Assembly (NCBI RefSeq): GCF_036634175.1
Contig: NZ_JAZIFX010000001.1
Coordinates: 2,170,001-2,234,000, forward strand
DNA length: 64,000 nt
From: Streptomyces sp. P9-A2
GTDB taxonomy: Bacteria; Actinomycetota; Actinomycetes; Streptomycetales; Streptomycetaceae
Reading direction: 5' to 3'
This document shows, one piece after another, positions 24,887 to 34,823 of the stretch; positions within the stretch are counted from its first letter, which is position 1, and every line of letters begins with the position of its first letter. Both the position numbers and the translations under genes were made by a program. Under the pieces are notes generated by a model. The model was given only the letters and a program-made list of their open reading frames with translations. It ran no database searches and was not told the DNA's origin.

Positions 24887-25336
24887 GGTCTCCCTACCTC
24901 GTGCGCGCCTTTTTCCGGTGGCTTCTCGGACCGGATTGCGCACGGCAGGCCAGGCTGCCCCACGGGGCAGCCGCCTGTCGATGGCTTCACGACACGCCAC
25001 CCATGGCACTTCTCAGGGATTTCAAGGTCATGTCCCACGACGTGGTGTAGGGGATCAAGCGCTTCGCGTTCCGGTACGAGCCCGTGGCGATCTCTGTGGA
25101 GGCGGCAGCCCGCGAAGCGTCCTGCTGAGGCGGGTTGAACACCCAATCCGGCGGGACCACCGCCCCTGACCTGCGGATTCCGGCTCCTTGATCCCCTACA
25201 CCACCTGGCGGGACGCTATCGATTTCAACGCTTGCTGAGAGAAGTCCAGCGGTTCCTCGGCAAGCCCGCCAGGGACGGTCGTAAAGAGAATGCGACGAAG
25301 GCCGGAAGCCTGCTTCGAGAAGAACCCGTGGACAGC
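24887..25336. other. Non-coding stretch between the defence island and rnpB
   Basis: About 450 bp without a convincing gene. It contains the inverted repeat described at 25033-25213. The remainder up to 25336 is the region downstream of the 3' end of rnpB, where I see no clear terminator hairpin. Confidence 0.5.
25033..25213. repeat. MITE-like element or pair of inverted ends
   Basis: GTGGTGTAGGGGATCAAG (25042-25059) and its exact reverse complement CTTGATCCCCTACACCAC (25187-25204) form an 18-bp perfect inverted repeat. Imperfect matches extend it about nine more bases outward on both sides (TCCC near each outer edge). The internal ~127 bp has no gene. Read outward, each arm encodes LIPYTT, so it could also be two inverted copies of one gene tail. 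No flanking target-site duplication was found by eye. Confidence 0.5.
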
Positions 25337-25337
25337 G

Positions 25338-25745
25338 GCAGACGAGTCGGGCTGTACGCCGGGTTCTGTCGCCCGGTCGCCTCGCGGCGGCCGGGGAGAC
25401 GGCCATCCATCTAGGACCGGCGTTGCCGCCGGCCTCGTGCGGTCTACCCGCGGACTCGGGCGGGCAGCCCTCGAACGTCCGCGCAGAAACACCGGGGTGT
25501 TTCCTTTTGACCTTGCTCCGGGTGGGGTTTACCTAGCCGCCTGAGTCGCCTCAGGCGCTGGTGGTCTCTTACACCACCGTTTCACCCTTACCGGGGGCCG
25601 GAGCCCTCGGCGGTCTGTTTTCTGTGGCACTGTCCCGCGGGTCACCCCGGGTGGCCGTTAGCCATCACCCTGCCCTGTGGAGCCCGGACGTTCCTCGGGA
25701 AGTCCCGCAAGGGACTCCACGCGGCCGTCCGCCCGGCTCGTCTGC
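25338..25745 (-). ncRNA. rnpB: RNase P RNA, bacterial class A
   Basis: Reading the minus strand, the RNA opens with GACGAGCCGGGCGGAC and closes with CCCGACTCGTC, which pair as helix P1. Conserved core elements are in order: GGAACGTCCGGGCTCC, CAGGGTGATGGCTAACGGCC, GGGTGAAACGGTGGTGTAAG, GGTAAACCCCACC, and near the 3' end CTAGATGGATGGCC and GACAGAACCCGGC. These are the universally conserved blocks of class A RNase P RNA, which processes tRNA 5' ends. Ends are placed to within a few bases by the P1 pairing. The first ~90 bases coincide with the 3' end of the EamA gene on the same strand. Confidence 0.95.
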
Positions 25746-26635
25746 CGTGTCGACCATGGTACCGGGCGGGAGCGGGGCTTCGGCGCCGCGGCGGTCGCCA
25801 GGACCGAGCCGGTGAGGATCAGGGCGAAGGCGGCCAGGACCGTCGCGGTCAGGGACTCGCCGAGGAGGAGCACGCCGGCCGTGACCGCGACCGCCGGGTT
25901 GACGTAGGTGATGACGGTGGCCCGGGTCGGCCCCGCTTCCCTGATCAGTTCCAGGAAGGCGACGAACGCGACCGCCGTGCAGACGGCGCCCAGGGCCGCG
26001 AGGGAGATCAGGGCCCCGGCCGAGGGCAGCTCGGCCGGTCGCGTGATCACCGCGGCCGGGGCGTAGACCAGTGCTGCCAGGGTCAGGCAGACGGCCGTGA
26101 GCTGGAGGGACGGGACCTGCTTCAGATGGCGTGCGGCGATCAGCGGGGCGATGGCGTAGCCCAGGACCGTCACCAGCACCTCGGCCAGTGAGCGGGCGTT
26201 GCCGCCGGTCAGGTGCGGGACGGTGAGGACGCCCACGCCCACCAGGCCGAGCCCCAGGCCGGTGAGGCGGCGGGCGCCGAGGCGTTCCGTGTCGCCGAAG
26301 AACCGGGCGAGCGTCACACCGACGATGGGAACGCCCGCGATCAGCAGACCGGCGGTGGAGCTGGAGAGGTGGCGTTCCGCGGAGGTCAGGGTGTACCAGG
26401 GGCCGATGATCTCGATGAGGGCGAAGGCGAGCAGGGGGCGCCAGTGGGCGCGGACGGTCCCGGCCAGGCCTCCTTGCCGTAGGGCGAAGGGCAGCAGGAG
26501 CAGGGCGCCGAGGGCGCAGCGGGCGAAGACGACCCCGGACGGGGACACCTCCTCCACCGCCACCTTGATCATCAGATAGGGGACGCCCCAGACGACTCCC
26601 ATCAGGGAGAACAGGAACCAGCCGCGTGCAGTCAT
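25658..26635 (-). CDS. EamA (DMT superfamily) transporter
   Basis: 325 residues with about ten hydrophobic segments in two homologous halves: GWFLFSLMGVVWGVPYLMIK opens the first EamA repeat, and AALGAVCTAVAFVAFLELI and VNPAVAVTAGVLLLGES mark the second. Such drug/metabolite transporters export small metabolites or amino acids. The last 30 residues are hydrophilic and lie inside rnpB: the stop TAA is the TAA of the conserved GGCTAACGG block. The gene is 19 bp downstream of the AraC gene on the same strand, so AraC and the transporter may be co-transcribed. Confidence 0.88.
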   Translation of the reverse strand: MTARGWFLFSLMGVVWGVPYLMIKVAVEEVSPSGVVFARCALGALLLLPFALRQGGLAGTVRAHWRPLLAFALIEIIGPWYTLTSAERHLSSSTAGLLIAGVPIVGVTLARFFGDTERLGARRLTGLGLGLVGVGVLTVPHLTGGNARSLAEVLVTVLGYAIAPLIAARHLKQVPSLQLTAVCLTLAALVYAPAAVITRPAELPSAGALISLAALGAVCTAVAFVAFLELIREAGPTRATVITYVNPAVAVTAGVLLLGESLTATVLAAFALILTGSVLATAAAPKPRSRPVPWSTRQTSRADGRVESLAGLPEERPGSTGQGDG

Positions 26636-26654
26636 GCGGCGAGTCTCGGCCGGG

Positions 26655-27488
26655 TCAGCGCCCGGCGTCTTGAACGCTGTTGCGGTACGCCGCCGGGGTC
26701 ACCCCGAGGACGCGGCGGAACCAGCGGGTCAGATGGGCCTGGTCGGCGAAGCCCACGAGTGCGGCCACTTCGGCGGGGCGCAGCCCGGCTTCCAGCAGGC
26801 CGCGGGCCCTGGTGACCCGGTACTGGGCGAGCCAGGCGTACGGCGGTATCCCCATCGTCGTACGGAACGCGCGCAGGAGCTGGTAGCGGGACAGGCCCAG
26901 GTCGGTGGCGAGGGAGGCGAGGGAGGGCGGGGCGAGCAACTCGTCGGCGAGGCGGTCGCGGACGGCCAGGGCGATGTGCCCGGCACCGGGGACCGCGCAG
27001 GCGTCCGCCCGGGCGGTGGAGTGGCGATGCGCGAGGGCGGTGAGCAGCCAGGGCAGCCGGGACTCCGCCTCCAGGGGGTCGGGGCAGGCGCTGACCTCGG
27101 TGTGCGCGCGGCGCAGGGCGCCGGCCAGTTCGGGGTCGTCGAGGACCGGCTCACGGAAGTACGGGAGGCCGGTGCCGTGGGTGCCGTCGGTGAGCAGGGC
27201 GGGGGCGGCGTACAGAGCGCGGTAGGAGTAGCCGTCGGAGGCGGCCGGACCGCCGGTGTGCACCTCGCCGGGTTCGAGGACGACGATGGTCCCGGGGCCG
27301 GAGACGATGCGCCCGCCGCGGTACGCGATGGCCTCCAGGCCGCCGACGGTCACGCCGACCGTGAACTCGTCGTGGGCGTGCGGGGCGTACTCGTGCCGGT
27401 CGAAGCAGGCGGTGAGCAGGTCGAGCGGCGGCCCGCAGCGTCCGAGCCGCGTTCTGGTCCAGCTGGCCTGTTCCCGTGCGTTCGTCAC
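26655..27488 (-). CDS. AraC-family transcriptional regulator
   Basis: 277 residues. The N-terminal cupin sensor (HEYAPHAHDEFTVGV and IVVLEPGEVHTGG) is followed by two C-terminal HTHs: LASLATDLGLSRYQLLRAFR and PAEVAALVGFADQAHLTRWF, ending in VLGVTPAAYRNS. This AraC sub-type commonly sits next to EamA or LysE-type exporters and controls them in response to the exported compound, which fits the transporter gene 19 bp downstream. The IS607-type transposon ends about 13 bp upstream of the start codon and has probably displaced the native promoter. Confidence 0.9.
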   Translation of the reverse strand: MTNAREQASWTRTRLGRCGPPLDLLTACFDRHEYAPHAHDEFTVGVTVGGLEAIAYRGGRIVSGPGTIVVLEPGEVHTGGPAASDGYSYRALYAAPALLTDGTHGTGLPYFREPVLDDPELAGALRRAHTEVSACPDPLEAESRLPWLLTALAHRHSTARADACAVPGAGHIALAVRDRLADELLAPPSLASLATDLGLSRYQLLRAFRTTMGIPPYAWLAQYRVTRARGLLEAGLRPAEVAALVGFADQAHLTRWFRRVLGVTPAAYRNSVQDAGR

Positions 27489-27489
27489 C

Positions 27490-27680
27490 TCACACCGTTC
27501 CTAAACAGTGTCCAGGAGTGGGTCTTGGACCCACGTCCCGGAACTGCGCGCATCCCGAACGGTGTTGGATGTGCTGGTCTCCCGCGTTCTGGTTGTCCCT
27601 GTCCGGCGGCGTGCATCCTGTGCACGTTCCGTGACGGGGTGGCGGGTTTCCTCACGTCCTCGGTCACCACGATCGGCCTG
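27490..27680 (-). ncRNA. Possible TnpB guide (omega/re) RNA
   Basis: In IS605/IS607 elements the guide RNA is transcribed through the 3' end of tnpB to the right end, with the guide taken from flanking DNA. Here that region overlaps the non-conserved tnpB tail and contains a stem GTGGGTC/GACCCAC (27518-27534, 3-base loop) just inside the end. The guide would be read from the sequence at the araC start. The 5' boundary is a guess. Confidence 0.35.
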
Positions 27681-29138
27681 GACGGTCCGATGCCCGGCAC
27701 CATCGCTCTGGTGATGCCGGGGCGGTGCCGTCCGTCGCCGGATCGGGTGCCCGAGGGCGCGTCTGCCGATCGCCACCGAGGCGGCGTCATGGCGGGTCAT
27801 GTGACGGGTCTTGCCGGTGAGGGGCTTGCGCCAGTGCTGGTCGCCCCACATGGAGGTGTACGCCGGGTCGACGGCGACGATGGCAATGCCGTGTTCGGCG
27901 GCCATGGACACGATGCGGGCCTTGAGCTTGCCGGTGGGCATGCCGGAGATGAGCTGCCGGAACCGCTTCTTGCGGCCGTGTTTCTCACGGGTCTTCTCGG
28001 CGGCGAAGTCCAGGTTCTCGATCCCGACCGCCTGCGCGCCGGTCTGCCTGGTCCAGTGCAGGAGCCGGGTGAGGGCGTGCCGGATCTGGGCGTCGCGGTG
28101 CTCTGCGGTGCCGGACAGGTCGTAGGCGAAGCGGCGCGGAGAGCCGATCGGGTTGCCGTGCCGGTCGAGCCGGTAGGCGGCGAAGTGGTCGGCGTTGGTG
28201 TCCACACCGACCATGCCCCGGGCGCGGGCGGTCTCCAGCGGAACCGTCTTGACGACGGGCTTGGTCCACGAGGCGGTGAGGTACCAGCGGCCGCGCCGCA
28301 CGTCGAGGTGGACGCGGTAGGCGACGGCCCGGTTCTGCTCGATGCGGTCGCGCCACTCGCCGCCCCGGTGGACGAAGGCGACCTTCGAGGCGAGCACGTA
28401 CCGGCCATGCTTGCTGTTGGCCAGGTGGGCGAGCGGTGCCGGCAGCCTGATGGACACCTCGCCGTCCGGGGTGACGCGGATCGTCTCGTTCCCGAACCGC
28501 TTCCCGGATTCGCCGTCGGCGGCGAAAAACCAGCGCTCGGCCTCCCAACGCTCGTGCCACCGATCCTCGGTGAGCCCGGCCTTTTCCAGGTTGTGCCGGG
28601 TGTTGAGCATCCGCCTGCCGCCGCGAACGACGTGCACGACGCCGGCCTCACGCTCAGCGCGAGCCACGTCGAGACGGTGCTCCAGGACCGCCAGGCGTCG
28701 GGACTTGTAAAACCACTCTCCCTTCGACCGGTAGCCGCCCGGAGCCCGCTTGGTTCCCTTCTCCCCGATGGGCTGCGACAGGCGGTGCATCAGCGTCCGC
28801 GCACCGGCCTCAAGGCCCTGGAGGTGCGCAAGCTGACAACGCCGGGAGAGCGCCCACTGATCGTGGGTCGCCTTCGTGATGCTCCCGGCCCAGCGTGAGG
28901 ACGACTCGGCCGTCAGTGCCTGCTTACGGGCCGCCCACATGTCACTGTTGTGCTCCAGGCCGTCGGAGCACCGCTGCTTGAGGTCCAGCGATGCCAGGCG
29001 CCCCAGGTGTCCGCCGACCAGGCGCAACACCTTCTCGTCTTCTGGAGTGAGCTGCTTGAGGCGGTCACGTATCGCCACCCCGGACGGGCCGGGGGCGACG
29101 AACGGATCGTCGAGGGTACGGATCTGCTTCTTACTCAT
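27501..29138 (-). CDS. tnpB: TnpB, RNA-guided RuvC-type nuclease
   Basis: 545 residues from the ATG at 29138. RuvC-like catalytic acids are in place: MVGVDTNADHF (D313), QAVGIENLDFA (E374) and TRHDAASVAIGRRAL (D451). The zinc finger that most TnpB proteins carry between the second and third acids is absent: VDPAYTSMWGDQHW runs straight to the last motif with no Cys pair. About 90 residues of Arg/Thr-rich tail follow RuvC III and overlap the region expected to encode the guide RNA. TnpB cuts DNA at sites matching its RNA guide and helps the transposon persist. The start overlaps tnpA by 8 bp. Confidence 0.88.
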   Translation of the reverse strand: MSKKQIRTLDDPFVAPGPSGVAIRDRLKQLTPEDEKVLRLVGGHLGRLASLDLKQRCSDGLEHNSDMWAARKQALTAESSSRWAGSITKATHDQWALSRRCQLAHLQGLEAGARTLMHRLSQPIGEKGTKRAPGGYRSKGEWFYKSRRLAVLEHRLDVARAEREAGVVHVVRGGRRMLNTRHNLEKAGLTEDRWHERWEAERWFFAADGESGKRFGNETIRVTPDGEVSIRLPAPLAHLANSKHGRYVLASKVAFVHRGGEWRDRIEQNRAVAYRVHLDVRRGRWYLTASWTKPVVKTVPLETARARGMVGVDTNADHFAAYRLDRHGNPIGSPRRFAYDLSGTAEHRDAQIRHALTRLLHWTRQTGAQAVGIENLDFAAEKTREKHGRKKRFRQLISGMPTGKLKARIVSMAAEHGIAIVAVDPAYTSMWGDQHWRKPLTGKTRHMTRHDAASVAIGRRALGHPIRRRTAPPRHHQSDGAGHRTVQADRGDRGREETRHPVTERAQDARRRTGTTRTRETSTSNTVRDARSSGTWVQDPLLDTV

Positions 29139-29709
29139 CGGCGGCAGCCGCTTCCAGGGCCTTCTCGGCACGGTTCTTCGCACTGCGGCGGCCGTACAAG
29201 CGGGCGCAGAACGAGGTCAGTACCTCCACCATGTCGCGTACCAGGTCGTCTTCGACTTCGCCGTCACCGAGGACAACGAGTCGGCGGCCAGTGGCGGACA
29301 GTGCGGCTTCGACGAGTTCGACGTTCATGCGGCCGAGGCGGTCCTTGTGTTCCACCACCACGGTGGTCACCTTCGGGTCGGCCAGCAGGCGACGCGCCTT
29401 GGTACGGGCGCCGTTCATGCCCGAGGCGATCTCGGATTCGACACGGACGACCTGGTGTCCGGCCTTTGCGGCCCACGCCGACAAGCGGGCGGTCTGCCGC
29501 TCCAGGTCGGCCTTCTGATCGTGAGAGGAGACGCGGGCATACAGGCCCACACCACCTGTCGCCGAGGGTGAGGTGTTCGCGTCGATGTTGACCAGGATCG
29601 TGCGCGGCCCCACTCGCTCCGCAGGGACCGGCAACGTGCCCTCACGGAACCAGCGATACGCGGTACGCGGGGCGATTCCCTGTGCGCGCGCCCATTCCGT
29701 CAGGTTCAT
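29131..29709 (-). CDS. tnpA: IS607-family serine transposase (TnpA)
   Basis: 192 residues from the ATG at 29709. A MerR-like HTH comes first (MNLTEWARAQGIAPRTAYRW), then the serine resolvase domain: VGLYARVSSHDQKADLERQ with catalytic Ser at about 61, VVVEHKDRLGR with the conserved Arg pair, and GRRLVVLGDG. The HTH-before-resolvase order is characteristic of IS607. TnpA excises and inserts the element through a covalent phosphoserine intermediate. An upstream extension to 29748 is Cys-rich and unlikely. The 3' end overlaps tnpB. Confidence 0.9.
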   Translation of the reverse strand: MNLTEWARAQGIAPRTAYRWFREGTLPVPAERVGPRTILVNIDANTSPSATGGVGLYARVSSHDQKADLERQTARLSAWAAKAGHQVVRVESEIASGMNGARTKARRLLADPKVTTVVVEHKDRLGRMNVELVEAALSATGRRLVVLGDGEVEDDLVRDMVEVLTSFCARLYGRRSAKNRAEKALEAAAADE

Positions 29710-29809
29710 ACACGAGACCATACAGCACTCATAACACCTAAAAGACACTTATGAACACTCATTCGAGAGCAGTTACAACCCCCCTCCCGATCCCGGGGGA
29801 TCAAGGGGA

Positions 29810-29896
29810 TCAGAGGAAGCCGGTGGTGTCCAGGTCGAAGTCGAAGGGTGCGGGGAGGCGCAGGGATTTGCCCAGGGGGCGGGTGCAGACCTCGCT
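29810..29896 (-). pseudogene. C-terminal remnant of an Uma2-family gene
   Basis: The minus strand encodes EVCTRPLGKSLRLPAPFDFD and then LDTTGFL and a stop, nearly identical to the C-terminus of the intact Uma2 gene at 41639-42217 (EVCTRPLGKPLPLPAPFDID, LDTADFL). By eye the DNA copies differ at about 10 of 85 positions. Similarity ends abruptly at about 29896, leaving no more than 28 codons. Confidence 0.75.
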
Positions 29897-30233
29897 GCTC
29901 CGGGTGCCGATCCACCAGGTGGACCGACCGCTGCGGGCCGCGCACCTTGCCCGCGGCCCGCGGGTGCGCTGTCCGAGGCCGGCCGGGAAGCGGCATGTCG
30001 CACACGCGGCCCGGAGCGGGACGTGCGCGGCCCGACAACGGTACCTAGGGTGGGGGGTGCGGGAGTGCAGGTCTGTGACACGGCCTGGAACGAGTGACGC
30101 AGAAGGAAGACCAAGAAGTAGGACGCGCGACGCAGTGCCCGGTCCGCTGCAGGCCCGGCCGCGACGGACGGCGACCGGCGCGGGCCGTGCACGCCGTCGG
30201 GAGTCGGGGAGGGACCAAGGGCGGTTCTGAACC
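29897..30233. other. Upstream region of the GAF-LytTR regulator
   Basis: About 340 bp between the Uma2 remnant and the regulator start. The overlapping open frames are Arg/Pro-rich shadows with no family resemblance. It is GC-rich throughout and I see no strong palindrome or hairpin. It should hold the regulator promoter. Confidence 0.45.
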
Positions 30234-31628
30234 ATGAGGGATGCACATCGGCTCGAGCCCATCTCGGCGAACCTGGGCGGCGGCACCGTGCTCGCGGCGT
30301 GGGAACGGTTCGTGCAGGGCGAGGACCAGGTCCCGGGTGTCCGGCCCCTGGTGGCGATCTCCTGGCATCGCTGCCGGGAGCAGTACCGGGTCGATCCTCA
30401 CCTCACAGAGGCTCCGATGGCCGTCGCGGCGCCCGACCGTACGCCCGAGCACGATGTCGTATTCGCTGAGCTGGGTTTTCGTGCCGCCTCCGTGGCACAC
30501 GAAGTGGGCAACCTCGGTGGCATCGTCACCGTCGCCGATGCCACCGGCCGGATCCTGGCCGAGTGGGGTGACCAGGCCACGCTCGCCAGAGCCGGCGACT
30601 CCCATCTGGCGCCCTGGTTCTGCTGGTCCGAGTGTGCGGTCGGCACGAACGGCATGGGCACGGCGCTCGAGGCGCACGGCCCGGTACCGATCAGGGGCGC
30701 GGAGCACTGGTGCCAGGCGTTCCACGACTGGGTCTGCGCGGGCATCGCGGTGCGCGACGTGGTGACCAGGGAACCGATCGCGGTCCTGAACATCTGCTGC
30801 TGGCGCAGCCCGCTTCCCGCGTCCGCGGAAAGCTGGCTGGCGAACGCGGTCACCATGACCCAGCACCCGCTGAAGAGGCGCGCCCGGGACAGCGGCGCCG
30901 AGTTGGTGGCGGCCTACACCCGGGCCAGGACACGCTCCGGTGCGGCGCTCGCCGCGGTGGACACCGCGGGCAAGGTGGTGATAGCCGACGACACGGCAAG
31001 CATGCTCCTGGGCGTCCCGGCATCGACCCCGGCGGTCGATCCCACGCTGCGATGGAACGCCGGACTGCCGGAATTGATAGCGGCCGCCCGGTATGCGACC
31101 AGGCAGGCGGCCCGCGACCCCGACTGGGTCGGCTCGACGCAGATCTTCGCCCACCTCGCGGACGAACCGACACCGATCAGCATCCGACCCGTCTTCTCGT
31201 CAGGACACCTGATCGGGAACCTGGTCTCGTTCGGTGCCTCCGACGGGGCGCAGTTGCCCCGGGCGGAGGGGCCCACGCCCCCTCGGGCGCAGCCCCGCCG
31301 ACTGGTCGCGACGCGCGACAACCGGATGGTGCTGCTGCGGCTGCCGGAAGTCTCCTTCGCGAAATCGCAGGGAAACGACGTGTGGCTCTCCACCGATCAG
31401 GGGCGATTGCGAGCCGCTTCTCCGAGCCTGGACAAGCTCGACGGTGAGCTGGCGGATGTCGGCTTCCTGCGGGTGCACCGCCGGTATGTGGTCAACCTCA
31501 GCCGCATCCGGGAGATCGAGCGCGGCCCCAAGGGCGAGCTGTCTCTGGTCATGGATGACCGGACGAACGAGATGGTGCCGGTTTCCCGGCGAAACGCGCC
31601 GGCCGTGCGTCGCGCGCTGGACCTCTGA
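30234..31628 (+). CDS. GAF-LytTR transcriptional regulator of the PQQ/katG locus
   Basis: 464 residues. The N-terminal half (about 20-220) resembles the sensor region of AcoR-type regulators: PLVAISWHRCREQYRVDP, then a GAF domain with GIVTVADATGRILAEWGD, SECAVGTNGMGTALEAHGPV and NICCWRSPLP. Instead of an AAA domain and Fis HTH, the C-terminus (about 360-464) is LytTR: LRLPEVSFAKSQGNDVWL, ELADVGFLRVHRRYVVNLS, IREIERGPKGELSL, PVSRRNAPAVRRAL. It is followed after 21 bp by katG and then the PQQ genes, so it is likely their regulator, perhaps sensing an alcohol or aldehyde. Confidence 0.85.
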   Translation: MRDAHRLEPISANLGGGTVLAAWERFVQGEDQVPGVRPLVAISWHRCREQYRVDPHLTEAPMAVAAPDRTPEHDVVFAELGFRAASVAHEVGNLGGIVTVADATGRILAEWGDQATLARAGDSHLAPWFCWSECAVGTNGMGTALEAHGPVPIRGAEHWCQAFHDWVCAGIAVRDVVTREPIAVLNICCWRSPLPASAESWLANAVTMTQHPLKRRARDSGAELVAAYTRARTRSGAALAAVDTAGKVVIADDTASMLLGVPASTPAVDPTLRWNAGLPELIAAARYATRQAARDPDWVGSTQIFAHLADEPTPISIRPVFSSGHLIGNLVSFGASDGAQLPRAEGPTPPRAQPRRLVATRDNRMVLLRLPEVSFAKSQGNDVWLSTDQGRLRAASPSLDKLDGELADVGFLRVHRRYVVNLSRIREIERGPKGELSLVMDDRTNEMVPVSRRNAPAVRRALDL

Positions 31629-33890
<2,262 letters not shown>

Positions 33891-34348
33891 TCCTCCGTCG
33901 GAGCCCGGATGTCGGGAGAGGCGTCGTGACCGGTCAGCCGGTGTCGATCGGCGACGATCGATCGGAGCTGCTGCCGGCCCCGGCGCGACGCGGTGCAGTG
34001 CGGCCCCGCTCCTCCCAACGGTGGCACAACCGGTACGAACGGTGGCTGGTCGCGGACGAACGGCATGGGCCGGTCCGAACCGGTGCTCACCCTTGTTGCT
34101 GTGATTCGCCCAGCGTAGCGTGCTTCTTGAATACCGATTCTTCGCCCTTTCCGGTGTGATTCGTCTGAGGTGGCGCACTCTTTGACCACCGATTACAACC
34201 GGACAGCGAACGACACAAAAGAAGCGATTCCGAGGTCAATTCGGAGAACATTTTCCGGGCGGAGGTGGAACCGGCCGCGGCGTGCCGCCATCAGCGCGGC
34301 CGATGCGAAGTGGACACAGCGATTCGGGACAAGGAGAGTGAAGCCCCG
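33891..34348 (+). promoter_or_regulatory. Regulatory region of the PQQ dehydrogenase operon with 55-bp direct repeat
   Basis: About 460 bp upstream of the PQQ-associated gene, AT-richer than neighbouring DNA toward its 3' half. Two imperfect copies offset by 55 bp share TGTGATTCG (34100-34108 and 34155-34163) and TTGAnnACCGATT (34127-34139 and 34182-34194); about two thirds of the 38 positions between the marks agree. Spaced direct repeats suit a LytTR-class regulator. The segment near 33890-34000 has no distinct features. Confidence 0.5.
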
Positions 34349-34810
34349 ATGACGACCGCGCAGGAGCGAGTCGACCTGCTGAACAAGATCGGGTTGGCCG
34401 CACAGAACAAAGCAGCACTGGGTCAAGTGCTGGGAACCGGAAGCATTGGGCAGGCCACCGAGGGATCGGACGGCCGCATGCAAGCCACCATTCGCATCAA
34501 TCCGGATGAGCTGACCTGGGATCCCTCCATTCTGGTCATGCCCCATGGAGGCGATATCGAGCTCGAGCTCGTCAATGACGACCTGAACACGCACTGCGCG
34601 CTCCTGCCGAGCAATGGCGACCGGAAGTTCATCTGGTTGGTGAACCATTCGCGAGGACGGGCGACCCTCAACCTCGACGGGCCGGGCTACTACTGGTTCA
34701 GCTCGCCCACGGGCAACGACGAGGGCCGGGGGCTGACCGGGGCCATCGTCGTCATGGGGGACGCTCCGCCGGAGGCTCGCCTCGACCGCCCCGAACAGCC
34801 TCGGCCGTAG
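34349..34810 (+). CDS. PQQ-associated cupredoxin-like protein (MSMEG_3727-like)
   Basis: 153 residues from the ATG at 34349, preceded by AAGGAG; longer frames lack a ribosome site. The N-terminus is helical (RVDLLNKIGLAAQNKAALGQ). The body is a beta sandwich resembling a cupredoxin: DIELELVNDDLNTHCALLPS, GRATLNLDGPGYYWFSSPTG and LTGAIVVMGD. The complete Cys-His-Met copper set of true cupredoxins is not present. It matches what I recall of a small family found directly upstream of PQQ dehydrogenases in actinobacteria. No signal peptide. It lies 13 bp before the dehydrogenase, so the two are co-translated and it may hand on electrons or stabilise the enzyme. Confidence 0.7.
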   Translation: MTTAQERVDLLNKIGLAAQNKAALGQVLGTGSIGQATEGSDGRMQATIRINPDELTWDPSILVMPHGGDIELELVNDDLNTHCALLPSNGDRKFIWLVNHSRGRATLNLDGPGYYWFSSPTGNDEGRGLTGAIVVMGDAPPEARLDRPEQPRP

Positions 34811-34823
34811 AAAGGAAGAGGCA

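Larger units (their letters stand above)
27490..29760 (-). mobile_element. IS607-type element (serine transposase plus TnpB)
   Basis: Two overlapping minus-strand genes, tnpA (serine recombinase) and tnpB, make up an IS607-family transposon. Such elements insert without target duplication through a short core and have no terminal inverted repeats, so the boundaries given are estimates: the right end near the tnpB stop at 27501, and the left end in the AT-richer sequence just upstream of tnpA (about 29710-29760). Both genes look intact. Confidence 0.8.

Noticed and set aside
1797..25213. Prophage or integrative element origin for the defence island
   Set aside because: No integrase, tRNA attachment site, replication or structural phage genes were found; only the gene content suggests mobility.
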